From assembly GCA_964611805.1 (NCBI GenBank), contig CAZTBG010000003.1:1-59180 (forward strand): a stretch of DNA of 59,180 nt. The letters are read 5' to 3'. The stretch comes from W589 sp964611805. Its GTDB lineage: Bacteria; Chloroflexota; Dehalococcoidia; Dehalococcoidales; Fen-1064. The position numbers and the translations under genes were made by a program. The notes under the pieces were generated by a model. That model saw nothing but the letters and a program-made list of their open reading frames with translations. It ran no database searches and was not told where the DNA came from. This document shows, one piece after another, positions 49,983-59,097 of the stretch; the first letter of the stretch is position 1, and each line of letters starts with the position of its first letter.

Positions 49983-51163
49983 TGACCCTGACTGATTTTA
50001 AGTACGGCGACGTAATACATCGATGCTTCAGATGCGGTTACTGTAAGTTCCCCATTAACTGGATGGACGTTAATAACTGCCCTGCCTATGCCAGGTTTCG
50101 CATGGAGACCTACTCGTGTGGAGGGCGGCTGTGGCTGACCAGGGCCTGGCTGGACGGCGAAATTGAATGGTCGGACCATCTCGCTGATATTTTGTACTCG
50201 TGCACGGCCTGCAAAAACTGTGAGGTCAAGTGCCCGCTTAGCTTTAATATCGACATATTGAATATGATGGTAGCTGCCAAGGGTGAGATGGTCGAAAGGG
50301 GGGAAATACCCTCTGCGGTAAAAGATTTTCTGGAAAATATTCAGCGGCAGGGTAACCCGTACGGTACCTCCAGAACAAAAAGAGGCGATTGGATGGAGGG
50401 GACCGGGATAGAGGAATACCAGGGGCAGGAGTTCCTGTATTATGTTGGCTGTGTCGGTTCCTACGATACCAGGGGCCAGCAGACAGCCCGGGTGCTGGGT
50501 AAGGTCCTGCAAAAGGCAGGGGTCTCTTTTGGGGTGCTGGGTAATGATGAAAACTGCGACGGCAACGAGGTAAAAAACCTTGGTGAAGAGACATTGTTCG
50601 AGATGCTGGCTGAGGAAAATGTTGCCCAGTTCCGGGGCCTCGGTGTGCAGAAGGTTGTTACCCTGTCGCCGCATTCGTACAATGCCATAAAGAACGACTA
50701 CCCGGGCTTTAACGGGGACTTTGATGTACTGCACTATACACAGCTCCTGCAGGGCCTCATTCGCAATGGGGGTCTGGATGTCTCCGGCGGATACAATGCT
50801 ACCGTAACTTACCATGACCCATGCTTCCTCGGTCGGTGGAATGAAGAATACGATGCCCCCAGGGCAGTTCTGAGAGCCATTCCAGGCGTCCGGCTGATAG
50901 AGATGGCGAGAAACAGGAATGGCGCTCTCTGCTGTGGCGGGGGTGGTGGCAACTTCTATATAGATTTGCTGGGCGGTAGTGAGGACAGTCCCGCGCGACG
51001 CCGCGTCAGGGAGGCCTGCGAGACCGGGGCGAATATCCTGGCAGTCGCCTGCCCGAACTGCCTGACCATGCTCGAGGACGCCGTCAAGGCAGAGGGACTC
51101 GAAGATAAACTCGCCGTGAAGGATATTGCTGAGATTGTCGGGGAGGCTTGCGGTATAAAGTAG
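49982..51163 (+). CDS. HdrD/GlpC-like Fe-S subunit with two CCG domains
   Basis: A 393-residue protein with cysteine clusters at the N-terminus (HRCFRCGYC and CTACKNCEVKCP) for [4Fe-4S] centres. Two CCG domains follow. The first is incomplete (NDENCDGNEV, one of the paired cysteines missing), the second canonical (HDPCFLG, ALCCGGGGGNF, CPNCLTML). It probably carries electrons between the flavin subunits and a membrane or heterodisulfide-type partner. It starts on the last base of the GlcD stop and ends 1 nt before etfB, so expression is tightly coupled. Confidence 0.9.
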   Translation: MTLTDFKYGDVIHRCFRCGYCKFPINWMDVNNCPAYARFRMETYSCGGRLWLTRAWLDGEIEWSDHLADILYSCTACKNCEVKCPLSFNIDILNMMVAAKGEMVERGEIPSAVKDFLENIQRQGNPYGTSRTKRGDWMEGTGIEEYQGQEFLYYVGCVGSYDTRGQQTARVLGKVLQKAGVSFGVLGNDENCDGNEVKNLGEETLFEMLAEENVAQFRGLGVQKVVTLSPHSYNAIKNDYPGFNGDFDVLHYTQLLQGLIRNGGLDVSGGYNATVTYHDPCFLGRWNEEYDAPRAVLRAIPGVRLIEMARNRNGALCCGGGGGNFYIDLLGGSEDSPARRRVREACETGANILAVACPNCLTMLEDAVKAEGLEDKLAVKDIAEIVGEACGIK

Positions 51164-51164
51164 T

Positions 51165-51944
51165 ATGGATATTGTCGCCTGTATCAAGCGTGTCCCTGAT
51201 ACCTCAGAAGCGGATATCATCAAAATAAGCCCTTCTCAAAAAGATATAGAGAAGGACAGGCTGGTCTTCAAGATAAATGACTGGGACGAATATGTCCTCG
51301 AAGCGGCGGTACAGCTCAAGGAAAAGCTGGGGGGAACGCTGACCGCCGTCACGGTAGGGCCTAAGGACTGGGATGAAGTCCTGCGAAGGGCCCTCGCCAT
51401 GGGTGCTGATAGCGCCATTCGCGTTGACCAGGATGTGAGCGCCGAGGACCCTTATGCTGTAGCTATTATCCTGGAGAAAGTCATTCGTAAGTTGTCGTAT
51501 GCTCTGGTGCTCTTCGGCGCTCAATCCGAGGATTTCGGCAGCGGACAGCTTGGGGCGATGGTCGCTGAGATGCTCGGTATTCCTCATGCCACCCTAGTCA
51601 CCGGTCTGGAAGCAGAAGAGAAAAAGGTCCACGTGAAGAGAGAGCTGGAGGCGGGGACTTTACAGTCGTACACTATTGAGCTGCCGGCACTGCTGACTAT
51701 CCACACCGGGATTAACCAGCCGAGATATATCTCACTGGGTGGCATCAGGAGGGCAATGCAGAAGGAACTACAGGTCATGTCCCTCAGCGACCTGGACTTA
51801 TCTCTGGAAGCACTTACTCCAATGGTCAGGCTGGAAAAGCTGGAGCTGCCGCCAAAAGGTAAACAGGCGGAGTTGATAACCGGCGCACCGGAAGAGGCAG
51901 CCGGACAACTGGCAAAGATATTAAAGGATGCGGGTATTTTCTGA
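51165..51944 (+). CDS. etfB: Electron transfer flavoprotein subunit beta
   Basis: A 259-residue EtfB/FixA: MDIVACIKRVPDTSEADI, FKINDWDEYVLEAAVQLKE, TAVTVGPKDWDEVLRRALAMGAD and the adenine-nucleotide loop near LFGAQSEDFGSGQLG. It forms the Etf heterodimer with the next gene, taking electrons from dehydrogenases. Because it sits with a GlcD-type flavoprotein, a confurcating lactate-dehydrogenase-type complex is possible, but I cannot decide bifurcation from reading alone. Confidence 0.94.
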   Translation: MDIVACIKRVPDTSEADIIKISPSQKDIEKDRLVFKINDWDEYVLEAAVQLKEKLGGTLTAVTVGPKDWDEVLRRALAMGADSAIRVDQDVSAEDPYAVAIILEKVIRKLSYALVLFGAQSEDFGSGQLGAMVAEMLGIPHATLVTGLEAEEKKVHVKRELEAGTLQSYTIELPALLTIHTGINQPRYISLGGIRRAMQKELQVMSLSDLDLSLEALTPMVRLEKLELPPKGKQAELITGAPEEAAGQLAKILKDAGIF

Positions 51945-52927
51945 TGTCCAGTATACTGGTCGTGGCCGAACGCAGGGACCATGCCCTGGCTGACGTATCT
52001 TACCAGGTGCTCAGTAAAGGGAGGCAACTGGCAGACCAGGCACGAGTGGAACTGCTGGCGGTGGTTGCCGGCAGCGACGTTAATGCTCATGCTAAAGAGC
52101 TCGCCAGATGGGCAGACAGGGTGCTTACAGTCAAGAGTGACCGGCTGGAGGGACTGTTAGCCGAGCCTTATCAGAGAATAATAGCTGACCTTATAAGAAA
52201 GAGGAAACCAGGGATTGTGTTGATGGGGCATAGTTCCTTCGCTATGGACCTGACACCCTCATTGTCAGTGGAGCTGGGGATTCCCCTGGTCACCGATTGC
52301 GTTGATATATTCTGGCAGAACGGTGATGTACTGGTTACGCGGTCGATTTACAATGGCAAGGTAAACGCGACGTATTCGTTTGCTCAAAGCGAAATAGTCC
52401 TGATAACCGGGCGGGTCGGTGAGTTCTCCGTAGAAGAAGGCCGTAGACAGGGACAGGTTGAGGAGATTGAGTTTGCTTTTGAGGAGGAATTTGACTATAA
52501 AAAATTTGAGGGATACCTGGAGGCGGAAGCCGGTGGTGTCGATATAACGCAGGCAGAAGTCCTGGTCTCTGTCGGCAGAGGCATAAAGGACAAGAAGAAC
52601 CTGGAAATGGCTGAGGAGCTGGCCAGAGTACTTGGTGGTGTGGTCTCCTGCTCCCGGCCAATAGTAGACTATGGATGGTTGCCGTCAGAGCGTCAGGTAG
52701 GACTATCCGGTAAGACCGTGCAACCGAAGCTATATCTTGGTCTCGGCATCAGTGGTGCCTTCCAGCATTTAGTTGGCATGAAGGGTGCCAGGATGACGAT
52801 TGCTATTAACAAAGATGCCAAAGCGCCTATTTTCAACGTAGCTGACTATGGAATAGTAGATGACCTGCTTAAAGTCGTACCAGCACTGGTTGATAAGATA
52901 TCTGAACTTAAAGGCAAGACCGAGTAG
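51944..52927 (+). CDS. etfA: Electron transfer flavoprotein subunit alpha
   Basis: A 327-residue EtfA/FixB. The N-terminal domain has ILVVAERRDHALADVSY. The C-terminal FAD domain has the standard SRPIVDYGWLPSERQVGLSGKTVQPKLYLG...GISGAFQHL and a terminal NKDAKAPIFNVADYGIVDD. It overlaps etfB by one base. It likely serves the GlcD-type enzyme in this operon and possibly the acyl-CoA dehydrogenases at 21.5-23.9 kb. Confidence 0.95.
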   Translation: MSSILVVAERRDHALADVSYQVLSKGRQLADQARVELLAVVAGSDVNAHAKELARWADRVLTVKSDRLEGLLAEPYQRIIADLIRKRKPGIVLMGHSSFAMDLTPSLSVELGIPLVTDCVDIFWQNGDVLVTRSIYNGKVNATYSFAQSEIVLITGRVGEFSVEEGRRQGQVEEIEFAFEEEFDYKKFEGYLEAEAGGVDITQAEVLVSVGRGIKDKKNLEMAEELARVLGGVVSCSRPIVDYGWLPSERQVGLSGKTVQPKLYLGLGISGAFQHLVGMKGARMTIAINKDAKAPIFNVADYGIVDDLLKVVPALVDKISELKGKTE

Positions 52928-52940
52928 CTAAGACTCCGCG

Positions 52941-52973
52941 GCTTCTCACGAAGGGTAGTGGTACTTGAGAAGC
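52941..52973 (+). terminator. Stem-loop after etfA
   Basis: An 8-bp stem, GCTTCTCA (52941-52948) with TGAGAAGC (52966-52973), 14 nt past the etfA stop and followed by TAAATTC. No full U tract, so a weak terminator or RNA-end stabiliser. Confidence 0.4.
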
Positions 52974-53057
52974 TAAATTCACCAGCACCAGCAGGAGAGG
53001 CAACGCAGGCTTAAGCAATCTCGGTTTAAAATCAAAACCTGAACCGGAGGACATAGA

Positions 53058-53381
53058 GTGGCAGATTATCATTATCATGTTGACACGAGTGAGCAACGCA
53101 GCCGATTGAACAGACTGAAACCCGAACTGTTACAGAGCTTCGGTGCCTTCAACACCAAAGTCTTCGAGGAAGGCGCATTGTCACAGAAAGTCAAGGAACT
53201 AATTGCTGTGGCCGCCGCCCATATCACACGGTGCCCGTACTGCATTTCCGGACACACCAAGCGCGCCAGGCAGTTCGGCGCAACCGATGAGGAAATAGCC
53301 GAGGCGATTTTCGTGGCAGTGGCGATGAACGCCGGCGCCTCGATAGCTCATTCAAGCATTGCGATGAAAGCTCTGGAATAA
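53058..53381 (+). CDS. Carboxymuconolactone decarboxylase/AhpD-like protein
   Basis: A 107-residue AhpD-fold protein with the redox pair C59-P-Y-C62 and His66 (CPYCISGHTKRA), typical of the peroxidase-partner branch, not of true lactone decarboxylases. GTG start with GGAGG upstream. It is 130 nt after etfA with a hairpin between, so it is likely a separate unit. Predicted thiol-dependent peroxide or disulfide reductase. Confidence 0.9.
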   Translation: MADYHYHVDTSEQRSRLNRLKPELLQSFGAFNTKVFEEGALSQKVKELIAVAAAHITRCPYCISGHTKRARQFGATDEEIAEAIFVAVAMNAGASIAHSSIAMKALE

Positions 53382-53430
53382 ACACCTTAGAAGAATACTG
53401 TCCCCACGGGCGGCTCTGTTCCTTGAGTGT

Positions 53431-53515
53431 GTCATTGCGAGAGGGCTTCAGCCCCTCGGCAATCTCTTTTCTACACCCGACGAGATTACTCCGTCGCTAC
53501 GTTCCTCGTAATGAC
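53431..53515. repeat. Palindromic intergenic repeat (GTCATTGCGAG family), copy A
   Basis: An 85-bp element bounded by GTCATTGCGAG and CTCGTAATGAC, with an internal AGGGCTTCAGCCCCT hairpin and a GAGATTACTCCGTCG core. The same family as the copies at 58.6-58.8 kb but more diverged. The 53382-53744 interval has nothing else but the promoter at its end. Confidence 0.85.
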
Positions 53516-53678
53516 AGCTTAACCAACCAAATGCAAATAAAACCTGATCAACGCTGCCTTAACAATCTGCAAGTTTGAGGCTGTCCAAAATAGTTTCTTA
53601 TCATTGTCATACTCTGCGTAAGCCGGCAGCGTACATCTCATCCTTCAAGGTCACCAGGCTAGCATCATACTTTATCAT

Positions 53679-53707
53679 GTGACAGCATAGCATTATCTTT
53701 CTATATT
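53679..53707 (+). promoter_or_regulatory. Promoter of the GNAT-ACD gene
   Basis: GTGACA (53679-53684), 17 bp, TATATT (53702-53707), start near 53714, about 31 nt before the ATG. Confidence 0.6.
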
Positions 53708-53744
53708 ACTTATAATTATAGTAATAAATGGAGGGTTATGCGAT

Positions 53745-56537
53745 ATGGTAACTGAAATCAATACAGCATACCCCAGTCGCTATGAAAGTGAGGTGCTTCT
53801 GCGCGACGGCTCAAGTATCCTGCTGAGACCAATAAGAATTGATGATACTAATAGATTCATTGCCTTTTTTTCCAGACTGAGCACACGTACTAAGTACCTG
53901 CGCTTCCACCATATTCCGAAAGAGATGGGCCTGGAGGATGCCACTCGCTTCTGCACGGTAGACTATATTAATACCTTTACCCTTGTCGCTGAAGTAACGA
54001 AACAACAAGGCAAAGAAATAGTGGCCGTCGGACGATATTACCGGCTTCCCCGCGCACACTCTGCAGAGGTAGACTTTGTTATCGAGGACTCTTATCAGGG
54101 CAAGGGTATCGGTACCAAGCTCATGGAGTACCTGTCTTATGCAGCCCTCGATAACGGAATCACAACCTTTGAAGGTGACGTGCTGGCTGAAAATGAGCAG
54201 ATGATTAATGTCCTCAGAGCATACGGCTTCCATATTACCAGTGAGCTTGAAGCAGGCGTATATCATTTCACCTGTCCGATAACCCGGACGGGGAAGGTGA
54301 TAAAGAAAGGGGAGGATAGAGAACGTATTGCAACAGTGGCCTCAGTCTGCTCAATCCTAGCACCGAGTTCAGTGGCACTGATAGGAGCTTCCCGGCATCG
54401 CGGCACAATTGGACAGCTTCTCCTCCAAGGTATGCTGCAGGGTGGTTTTTCCGGAACAGTCTATCCCGTTAACCCTGAGGCTCCCTCAGTAATGTCAGTA
54501 AAGGCCTACCCTTCGGTACTCGATGTTCCCGGTAATGTGGACCTGGCCATTATCGCCGTGCCCGCCCCGGCAGTAAGCAAGGTAGCTGATGAGTGCGGGC
54601 GTAAAGGAGTACGCTCCATAATCGTTATCTCGGATGGGTTCAAGGAGAGAGGGCCAGAGGGCGCAGCCAGGGAAAAGGAGCTAAGGAATATTGCGCTTGG
54701 TCATGGTATGCGGCTGGTCGGGCCGAACTGCATGGGCGTCATCAACACCGACCCGGCAGTGGCTCTCAACGCTACTTTCTCTTCGGTCTTTCCACCACGG
54801 GGTAACGTTGCCTTTCTCTCGCAGAGCGGGGCGATGGGGCTAATAATTCTGGAATATGCCAATAGCCTTAATATGGGCATTTCCACTTTTGTCAGTGTGG
54901 GCAATCGTGCCGACGTTTCATCCAACGACCTTCTGCAATACTGGGAACAGGACCCGGCGACCAGGGCCATCCTGCTCTACCTGGAGTCATTTGGCAATCC
55001 GCGAAACTTTGGCCGTATCGCCCGGAGAGTCTCGGCTAAAAAGCCGATAGTAGCGGTTAAGAGCGGCAGTACCCAAGCTGGCGCGCGCGCCGCCTCATCA
55101 CATACCGGTGCCATGGCTACCTCCGACGTAGCTTCTGACGTGCTCTTTCGCCATGCGGGTATCATCAGAGTAAATACCATGGAAGAGCTTTTCGATGTGG
55201 CCATTTTGCTCTCGAACCAGCCACTGCCCAGAGGTAAGAGGCTGGTGATAGTAACTAACGGGGGTGGTCCCGGTATAATTGCCGCCGATGCTTCAGCGCG
55301 TAACGGTCTGCTGCTCCCGGAGTTCTCGGAGGATACTACCAATAAACTGAAATCTGTCCTAGAACGGGACGTCCGTCTCAATAATCCCCTCGACACGACT
55401 GCCGGTGCTACTGCAGAGGAGTTCTATCAGATATTGAAAGTACTCGCTGGTGACAAGGACAATGATGCAGTTCTCGTCATGTTTATACCGCCAGTGGTGA
55501 TAGGTACAGAAGCTATGGAAGATGCCATACGTCACGTTGCTCCAGTTTTCTGGCGACAAGGCAAGCCGCTTTTAGCCTGTTTTTTGGGTGAAAGAGGCTT
55601 CAAAGCAAAACTGGGCTCAAGCGGTAAGTATGTGCCATGTTACCATTTCCCCGAAGAGGCTGTGTCAGCACTTGCCAAGGCGGCTGAGTATTCGGAGAGA
55701 CGCAGGAAACCCAAAGGCACCATCCCCAGAATCCGCGGCATAAAACGGAAAAAGGCGAGGGAAATAGTTGAAGGAGCCATGATGCGTAGCTCCCAGAGGC
55801 CACTATGGCTCTCAGCAGGAGAGATAACCGGGCTACTTGGATGCTACGGTATACGCTTCGCAGAAACCCTGATAGCCAAGACACCAGCCGAGGCAGCGGC
55901 TTCAGCCTCAACGCTGGGTTTTCCGGTTGCTGTCAAGCTTGCTTCTCTTACCATCTCACATAAAACTGATGTTGACGGAGTGAAGCTTGACCTCTGCTCA
56001 ATAAGTGAGGTCAAACGCGCCTTCCGCGATATTAAAGAAAGTCTTGTAAAGACTGGCCGTGCACACGAGATGGAAGGCGTGACAGTGCAACCTATGATTA
56101 GCGAAGGCATTGAAACAATCGTAGGGGTAACACAGGACCCCATCTTCGGGCCATTACTAATGTTTGGTTCAGGTGGAATATATGCCGAGCTAATTAAGGA
56201 CGTGGCCTTCAGTATACACCCTATTACCGACCTGGATGCCAGGGAAATGGTGAGTTCTATTAAGATGGCAGAGTTGTTCAAGGGGTACCGTGGCCTGCCA
56301 CCCAGTGATACTCAGGCAATTGAAGACCTGCTATTGAGAGTCTCGGCACTGGCTGAGGACATGCCGCAGATAGCTGAGCTGGATTTCAACCCTGTGAAAG
56401 TTATGCCACAAGGGGAAGGCTACTGGGTAGTNNNNNNNNNNNNNNNNNNNNNNNNNNNNNNNNNNNNNNNNNNNNNNNNNNNNNNNNNNNNNNNNNNNNN
56501 NNNNNNNNNNNNNNNNNNNNNNNNNNNNNNNTCGTGA
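53745..56537 (+). CDS. GNAT-fused ADP-forming acyl-CoA synthetase (ACD), C-terminus in assembly gap
   Basis: A fusion of about 900 residues. An N-terminal GNAT acetyltransferase (about 15-185, DSYQGKGIGTKLMEYLS) is followed by CoA-binding (about 200-330), succinyl-CoA-synthetase-like ligase and ATP-grasp domains. The phospho-histidine loop is SSHTGAMAT. ACD enzymes turn acyl-CoA, ADP and phosphate into acid, CoA and ATP, the energy step of peptide or fatty-acid fermenters. GNAT-ACD fusions resemble the Pat lysine acetyltransferase of enterobacteria, but whether this copy is regulatory or metabolic is unclear; the conserved histidine favours activity. The last roughly ten residues fall in the N gap, so the stop at 56537 is unreliable. 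Confidence 0.88.
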   Translation: MVTEINTAYPSRYESEVLLRDGSSILLRPIRIDDTNRFIAFFSRLSTRTKYLRFHHIPKEMGLEDATRFCTVDYINTFTLVAEVTKQQGKEIVAVGRYYRLPRAHSAEVDFVIEDSYQGKGIGTKLMEYLSYAALDNGITTFEGDVLAENEQMINVLRAYGFHITSELEAGVYHFTCPITRTGKVIKKGEDRERIATVASVCSILAPSSVALIGASRHRGTIGQLLLQGMLQGGFSGTVYPVNPEAPSVMSVKAYPSVLDVPGNVDLAIIAVPAPAVSKVADECGRKGVRSIIVISDGFKERGPEGAAREKELRNIALGHGMRLVGPNCMGVINTDPAVALNATFSSVFPPRGNVAFLSQSGAMGLIILEYANSLNMGISTFVSVGNRADVSSNDLLQYWEQDPATRAILLYLESFGNPRNFGRIARRVSAKKPIVAVKSGSTQAGARAASSHTGAMATSDVASDVLFRHAGIIRVNTMEELFDVAILLSNQPLPRGKRLVIVTNGGGPGIIAADASARNGLLLPEFSEDTTNKLKSVLERDVRLNNPLDTTAGATAEEFYQILKVLAGDKDNDAVLVMFIPPVVIGTEAMEDAIRHVAPVFWRQGKPLLACFLGERGFKAKLGSSGKYVPCYHFPEEAVSALAKAAEYSERRRKPKGTIPRIRGIKRKKAREIVEGAMMRSSQRPLWLSAGEITGLLGCYGIRFAETLIAKTPAEAAASASTLGFPVAVKLASLTISHKTDVDGVKLDLCSISEVKRAFRDIKESLVKTGRAHEMEGVTVQPMISEGIETIVGVTQDPIFGPLLMFGSGGIYAELIKDVAFSIHPITDLDAREMVSSIKMAELFKGYRGLPPSDTQAIEDLLLRVSALAEDMPQIAELDFNPVKVMPQGEGYWVXXXXXXXXXXXXXXXXXXXXXXXXXXXXXXXXXXS
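56432..56531. other. Assembly gap (100 N)
   Basis: A run of exactly 100 N at the 3' end of the ACD gene. True length unknown; it hides the end of that gene and part of the region before the next. Confidence 0.99.
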
Positions 56538-56649
56538 AGACCTCGTAGTAATGACATCATTCTGCCTGGTAACGTTGTGTCTCTCCTTGTGCTTAATGCC
56601 ACCTCTCTGATAGACTGGACTCGTCAGATTCAGAGTAAGGAGTGGAGTT

Positions 56650-58551
56650 ATGCACCTGCTCGAGCCAATAACAATCAGAGGTGTCGAGTTCAAGAACCGG
56701 ATGGTCATGGCACCGATGCTGGTAGGGATAGGCATCAGAAATGCCAGGGCAAGGGCCTACTACCTGGAACGCGCCAGGGGAGGTGTCGGCACCATCATAA
56801 TGGGAGGGACACCGGTAGATGTCTTCGCTACGGATGATGCCTGGGGACAGGCAGGAGGTGTCGATGCATTCCTCGAGGGAATACGGCCCGTCACCGATGA
56901 TATCCACCAGACCGGGACGAAGGTGGGTATACAGCTCTGGCATGGCAACGTCTTTCCTGCCGGTACGGCTAATCCCCAGGACACGCGTGGTGAGCCGGTA
57001 GCGCCATCAGCAACCGGTGATATGCGTGAACTCACCATTCCCGAGATTGAAACGATAATGTCCGGATTCGCTCAGGCATCAGCCAACGCCCGTAAGGCAG
57101 GATTCGATTTTATCGAGGTCCACGGGGCGCACGGCTACCTCACCTGCCAGTTCTTCTCCCCGGCCAACAACCAGCGCCATGACCGGTATGGGGGTGACCT
57201 GAGCGGCCGCATGAGGTTCGGCACGGAGTGCGTCGCCAGGATAAGGTCATCGGTAGGGGATGACTTCCCCATCTTCTACCGGCTGGGGGCCTGGGAAGAC
57301 ATCCCCGACGGCATCACCACAAACGATAGTGCTCAATTTGCCGCCGAACTGGAGAAGGCTGGAGCCGACGTCATAGATGTATCCCTCGGCAGAATGACCG
57401 GAGAGGGACTCACGACGAGCCCGGGACCGGAGTATCCCGAGGGCACCCATGTCCCCTTGGCTGAGACCATCAAACGCAGGGTAAAAGTACCGGTAATAGC
57501 CGTTGGTCGTTTCCGGACACCGGAGGCGGCCGAGGCGGTGCTGGCACAGGGCAGGGCCGACATGATTGCCATCGGGCGGCAGCTTATCGCCGACCCCTAC
57601 TGGCCGGAGAAGGCGACCACAGGGAGAGCCGAAGACATTGTGCCGTGCATCAGCTGCGACACCTGCTTTGAACCTGCGAGGGAAGGCGGCAGGCTGAGGT
57701 GCTCGGTGAATGCTCTGGCGGGCAGAGAAGCCGAACTGAAGATTGAACCTGCCCCTGAGGCAAAGAAGGTCATGGTGGTGGGTGGAGGACCCGGTGGTAT
57801 GGAAGCGGCCCGGGTGGCTGCCCAGCGGGGCCACCGGGTCACGCTGTACGAAAAGCAAAATGAACTGGGGGGGCAGCTCATCCCGGCATCAATACCACCC
57901 TATAAATACGAACTGGCCCGCCTGAAACAGTATCTGGCCCGCCAGCTTGAAAAGAGCGGGGTCCGGGTCAGGCTGGGTGTGGAGGTCACACCGGAGCTTG
58001 TGGAACAGGAACAGCCCGATGTCTTTATCAGCGCTATCGGCCCGATATCACTGACGCCGGAAATACCGGGGACGGAAAGAAATAAGGTGGTAACCGACCT
58101 CGATGTCCTTTCGGGCAAAGTCGATGTCGGGGAGAGGGTAGTCGTTATCGGCGGTGAACTATCCGGCTGTGAGACAGCCGACTTTCTCTCGGAAAAGGGT
58201 AAAAAGGTGACTGTAGTCCGTCGGGGTCCCGAAATGGCTACCAGCATCTTCTCCAGCGCCCGTCAAGCCCTGCTGAACCGGCTGGAGAGGAAGGGCGTTG
58301 TCCTCATGCCAGGTATCAAGGAATACCGGGAGATAACCGAAGAAGGACTGCTCATAATAAATAGTGAAGGGAAAAGCCAGTTGCTCGAGGCTGACAGCAT
58401 TATCCTCGCCACCGGGGTTACCGCCAATGACCGTCTGGCAAAGGCTGTCCAGGGTAAGGTCGGTGAAGTCCACCTAGTGGGTGACTGTGCTGAGCCGGGG
58501 CGCATTCTGGACGCCATTCGCGATGGCTCAAGCGTCGGGCGAGACATATAA
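56650..58551 (+). CDS. NADH:flavin oxidoreductase, 2,4-dienoyl-CoA reductase/OYE type
   Basis: A 633-residue flavoprotein. The N-terminal FMN TIM barrel (about 1-340) carries DFIEVHGAHGYLTCQFFSPANNQRHDRYGG. The [4Fe-4S] motif is CISCDTCF...RCSVN (CX2CX2CX11C). C-terminal FAD (VVGGGPGGMEAARVAAQRGH) and NAD(P)H (VVIGGELSGCETADFLSEKG) domains complete the FadH/trimethylamine-dehydrogenase layout. It likely reduces a conjugated enoyl-CoA or related enone. AAGGAGTGGAG is upstream. Gene order with ACD suggests a shared catabolic route. Confidence 0.93.
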   Translation: MHLLEPITIRGVEFKNRMVMAPMLVGIGIRNARARAYYLERARGGVGTIIMGGTPVDVFATDDAWGQAGGVDAFLEGIRPVTDDIHQTGTKVGIQLWHGNVFPAGTANPQDTRGEPVAPSATGDMRELTIPEIETIMSGFAQASANARKAGFDFIEVHGAHGYLTCQFFSPANNQRHDRYGGDLSGRMRFGTECVARIRSSVGDDFPIFYRLGAWEDIPDGITTNDSAQFAAELEKAGADVIDVSLGRMTGEGLTTSPGPEYPEGTHVPLAETIKRRVKVPVIAVGRFRTPEAAEAVLAQGRADMIAIGRQLIADPYWPEKATTGRAEDIVPCISCDTCFEPAREGGRLRCSVNALAGREAELKIEPAPEAKKVMVVGGGPGGMEAARVAAQRGHRVTLYEKQNELGGQLIPASIPPYKYELARLKQYLARQLEKSGVRVRLGVEVTPELVEQEQPDVFISAIGPISLTPEIPGTERNKVVTDLDVLSGKVDVGERVVVIGGELSGCETADFLSEKGKKVTVVRRGPEMATSIFSSARQALLNRLERKGVVLMPGIKEYREITEEGLLIINSEGKSQLLEADSIILATGVTANDRLAKAVQGKVGEVHLVGDCAEPGRILDAIRDGSSVGRDI

Positions 58552-58563
58552 AAGTAGTAGTTT

Positions 58564-58699
58564 GTCATTGCGAGCCCCCTTTATTGTCATTGCGAGGGGG
58601 CTTTAGCCCCCGCGGCAATCTCTTTTCTGTGCCTGACGAGATTGCTTCGTCGCTATGCTCCTCGCAATGACGTAGCCGGGCCTGCCTGATACCCCCACT
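58564..58699. repeat. GTCATTGCGAG palindromic repeat, unit B
   Basis: A half-copy (58564-58580) followed by a full 86-bp element (58586-58671) ending CTCGCAATGAC, then a linker CGTAGCCGGGCCTGCCTGAT. Inside is the stem AGGGGGCTTTAGCCCCC. The unit is repeated as the next block, so a segment of about 136 bp was tandemly duplicated. Confidence 0.9.
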
Positions 58700-58835
58700 G
58701 TCATTGCGAGCCCCCTTTATTGTCATTGCGAGGGGGCTTTAGCCCCCGCGGCAATCTCTTTTCTATACCTGACGAGATTGCTTCGTCGCTGTGCTCCTCG
58801 CAATGACGGGGCCAGCTGTTCGCCCTCGCAATGAC
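58700..58835. repeat. GTCATTGCGAG palindromic repeat, unit C
   Basis: Second tandem copy: half element 58700-58718, full element 58722-58807, then an extra partial end CCTCGCAATGAC (58824-58835). Nearly identical to unit B, so recent. Family members of this sequence type occur between genes in many bacteria and behave like MITEs or REP elements. No transposase is present. Confidence 0.9.
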
Positions 58836-59097
58836 GTAGTCGGGCCTGCCTGATACTCCCACCGTCATTACCAGGGGGTTTTATCCCGCTTCGGCAGGCT
58901 CCAATGCCATTTCTGGCGCACCTATCAGACCCCCCACTATAAATCCTGAACTAAGTGACTCTGATAACCTGTCCCACCAATCAACAATATTTGTCCGCCG
59001 GGGTCTTATTTATGGTTCGTTTTACCCTTAAAGCAAAACAGGCGCCGTGATAATCTCATACATAAAGGGGCAAAATCACAACGAAAGGAGGTAGTTG
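58836..59097. other. Intergenic region before the pilin gene
   Basis: Begins with the same linker as after unit B (GTCGGGCCTGCCTGATA) and a degraded GTCATTACCAGGGGG fragment, then unique sequence leading to the pilin gene. No promoter consensus clear enough to name. Confidence 0.45.

Noticed and set aside
49862..51223. Long minus-strand open frame of about 450 codons
   Set aside because: It lies opposite the HdrD-like gene, which has clear Fe-S and CCG motifs. The antisense protein has no recognisable domain.
53058..53381. AhpD-like protein as a third selenoprotein
   Set aside because: The active site is a normal CPYC and the gene ends in TAA. No TGA readthrough is suggested.
58564..58835. 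CRISPR array
   Set aside because: The repeats are long palindromic units in near-perfect tandem with no unique spacers and no cas genes. They are REP/MITE-like.
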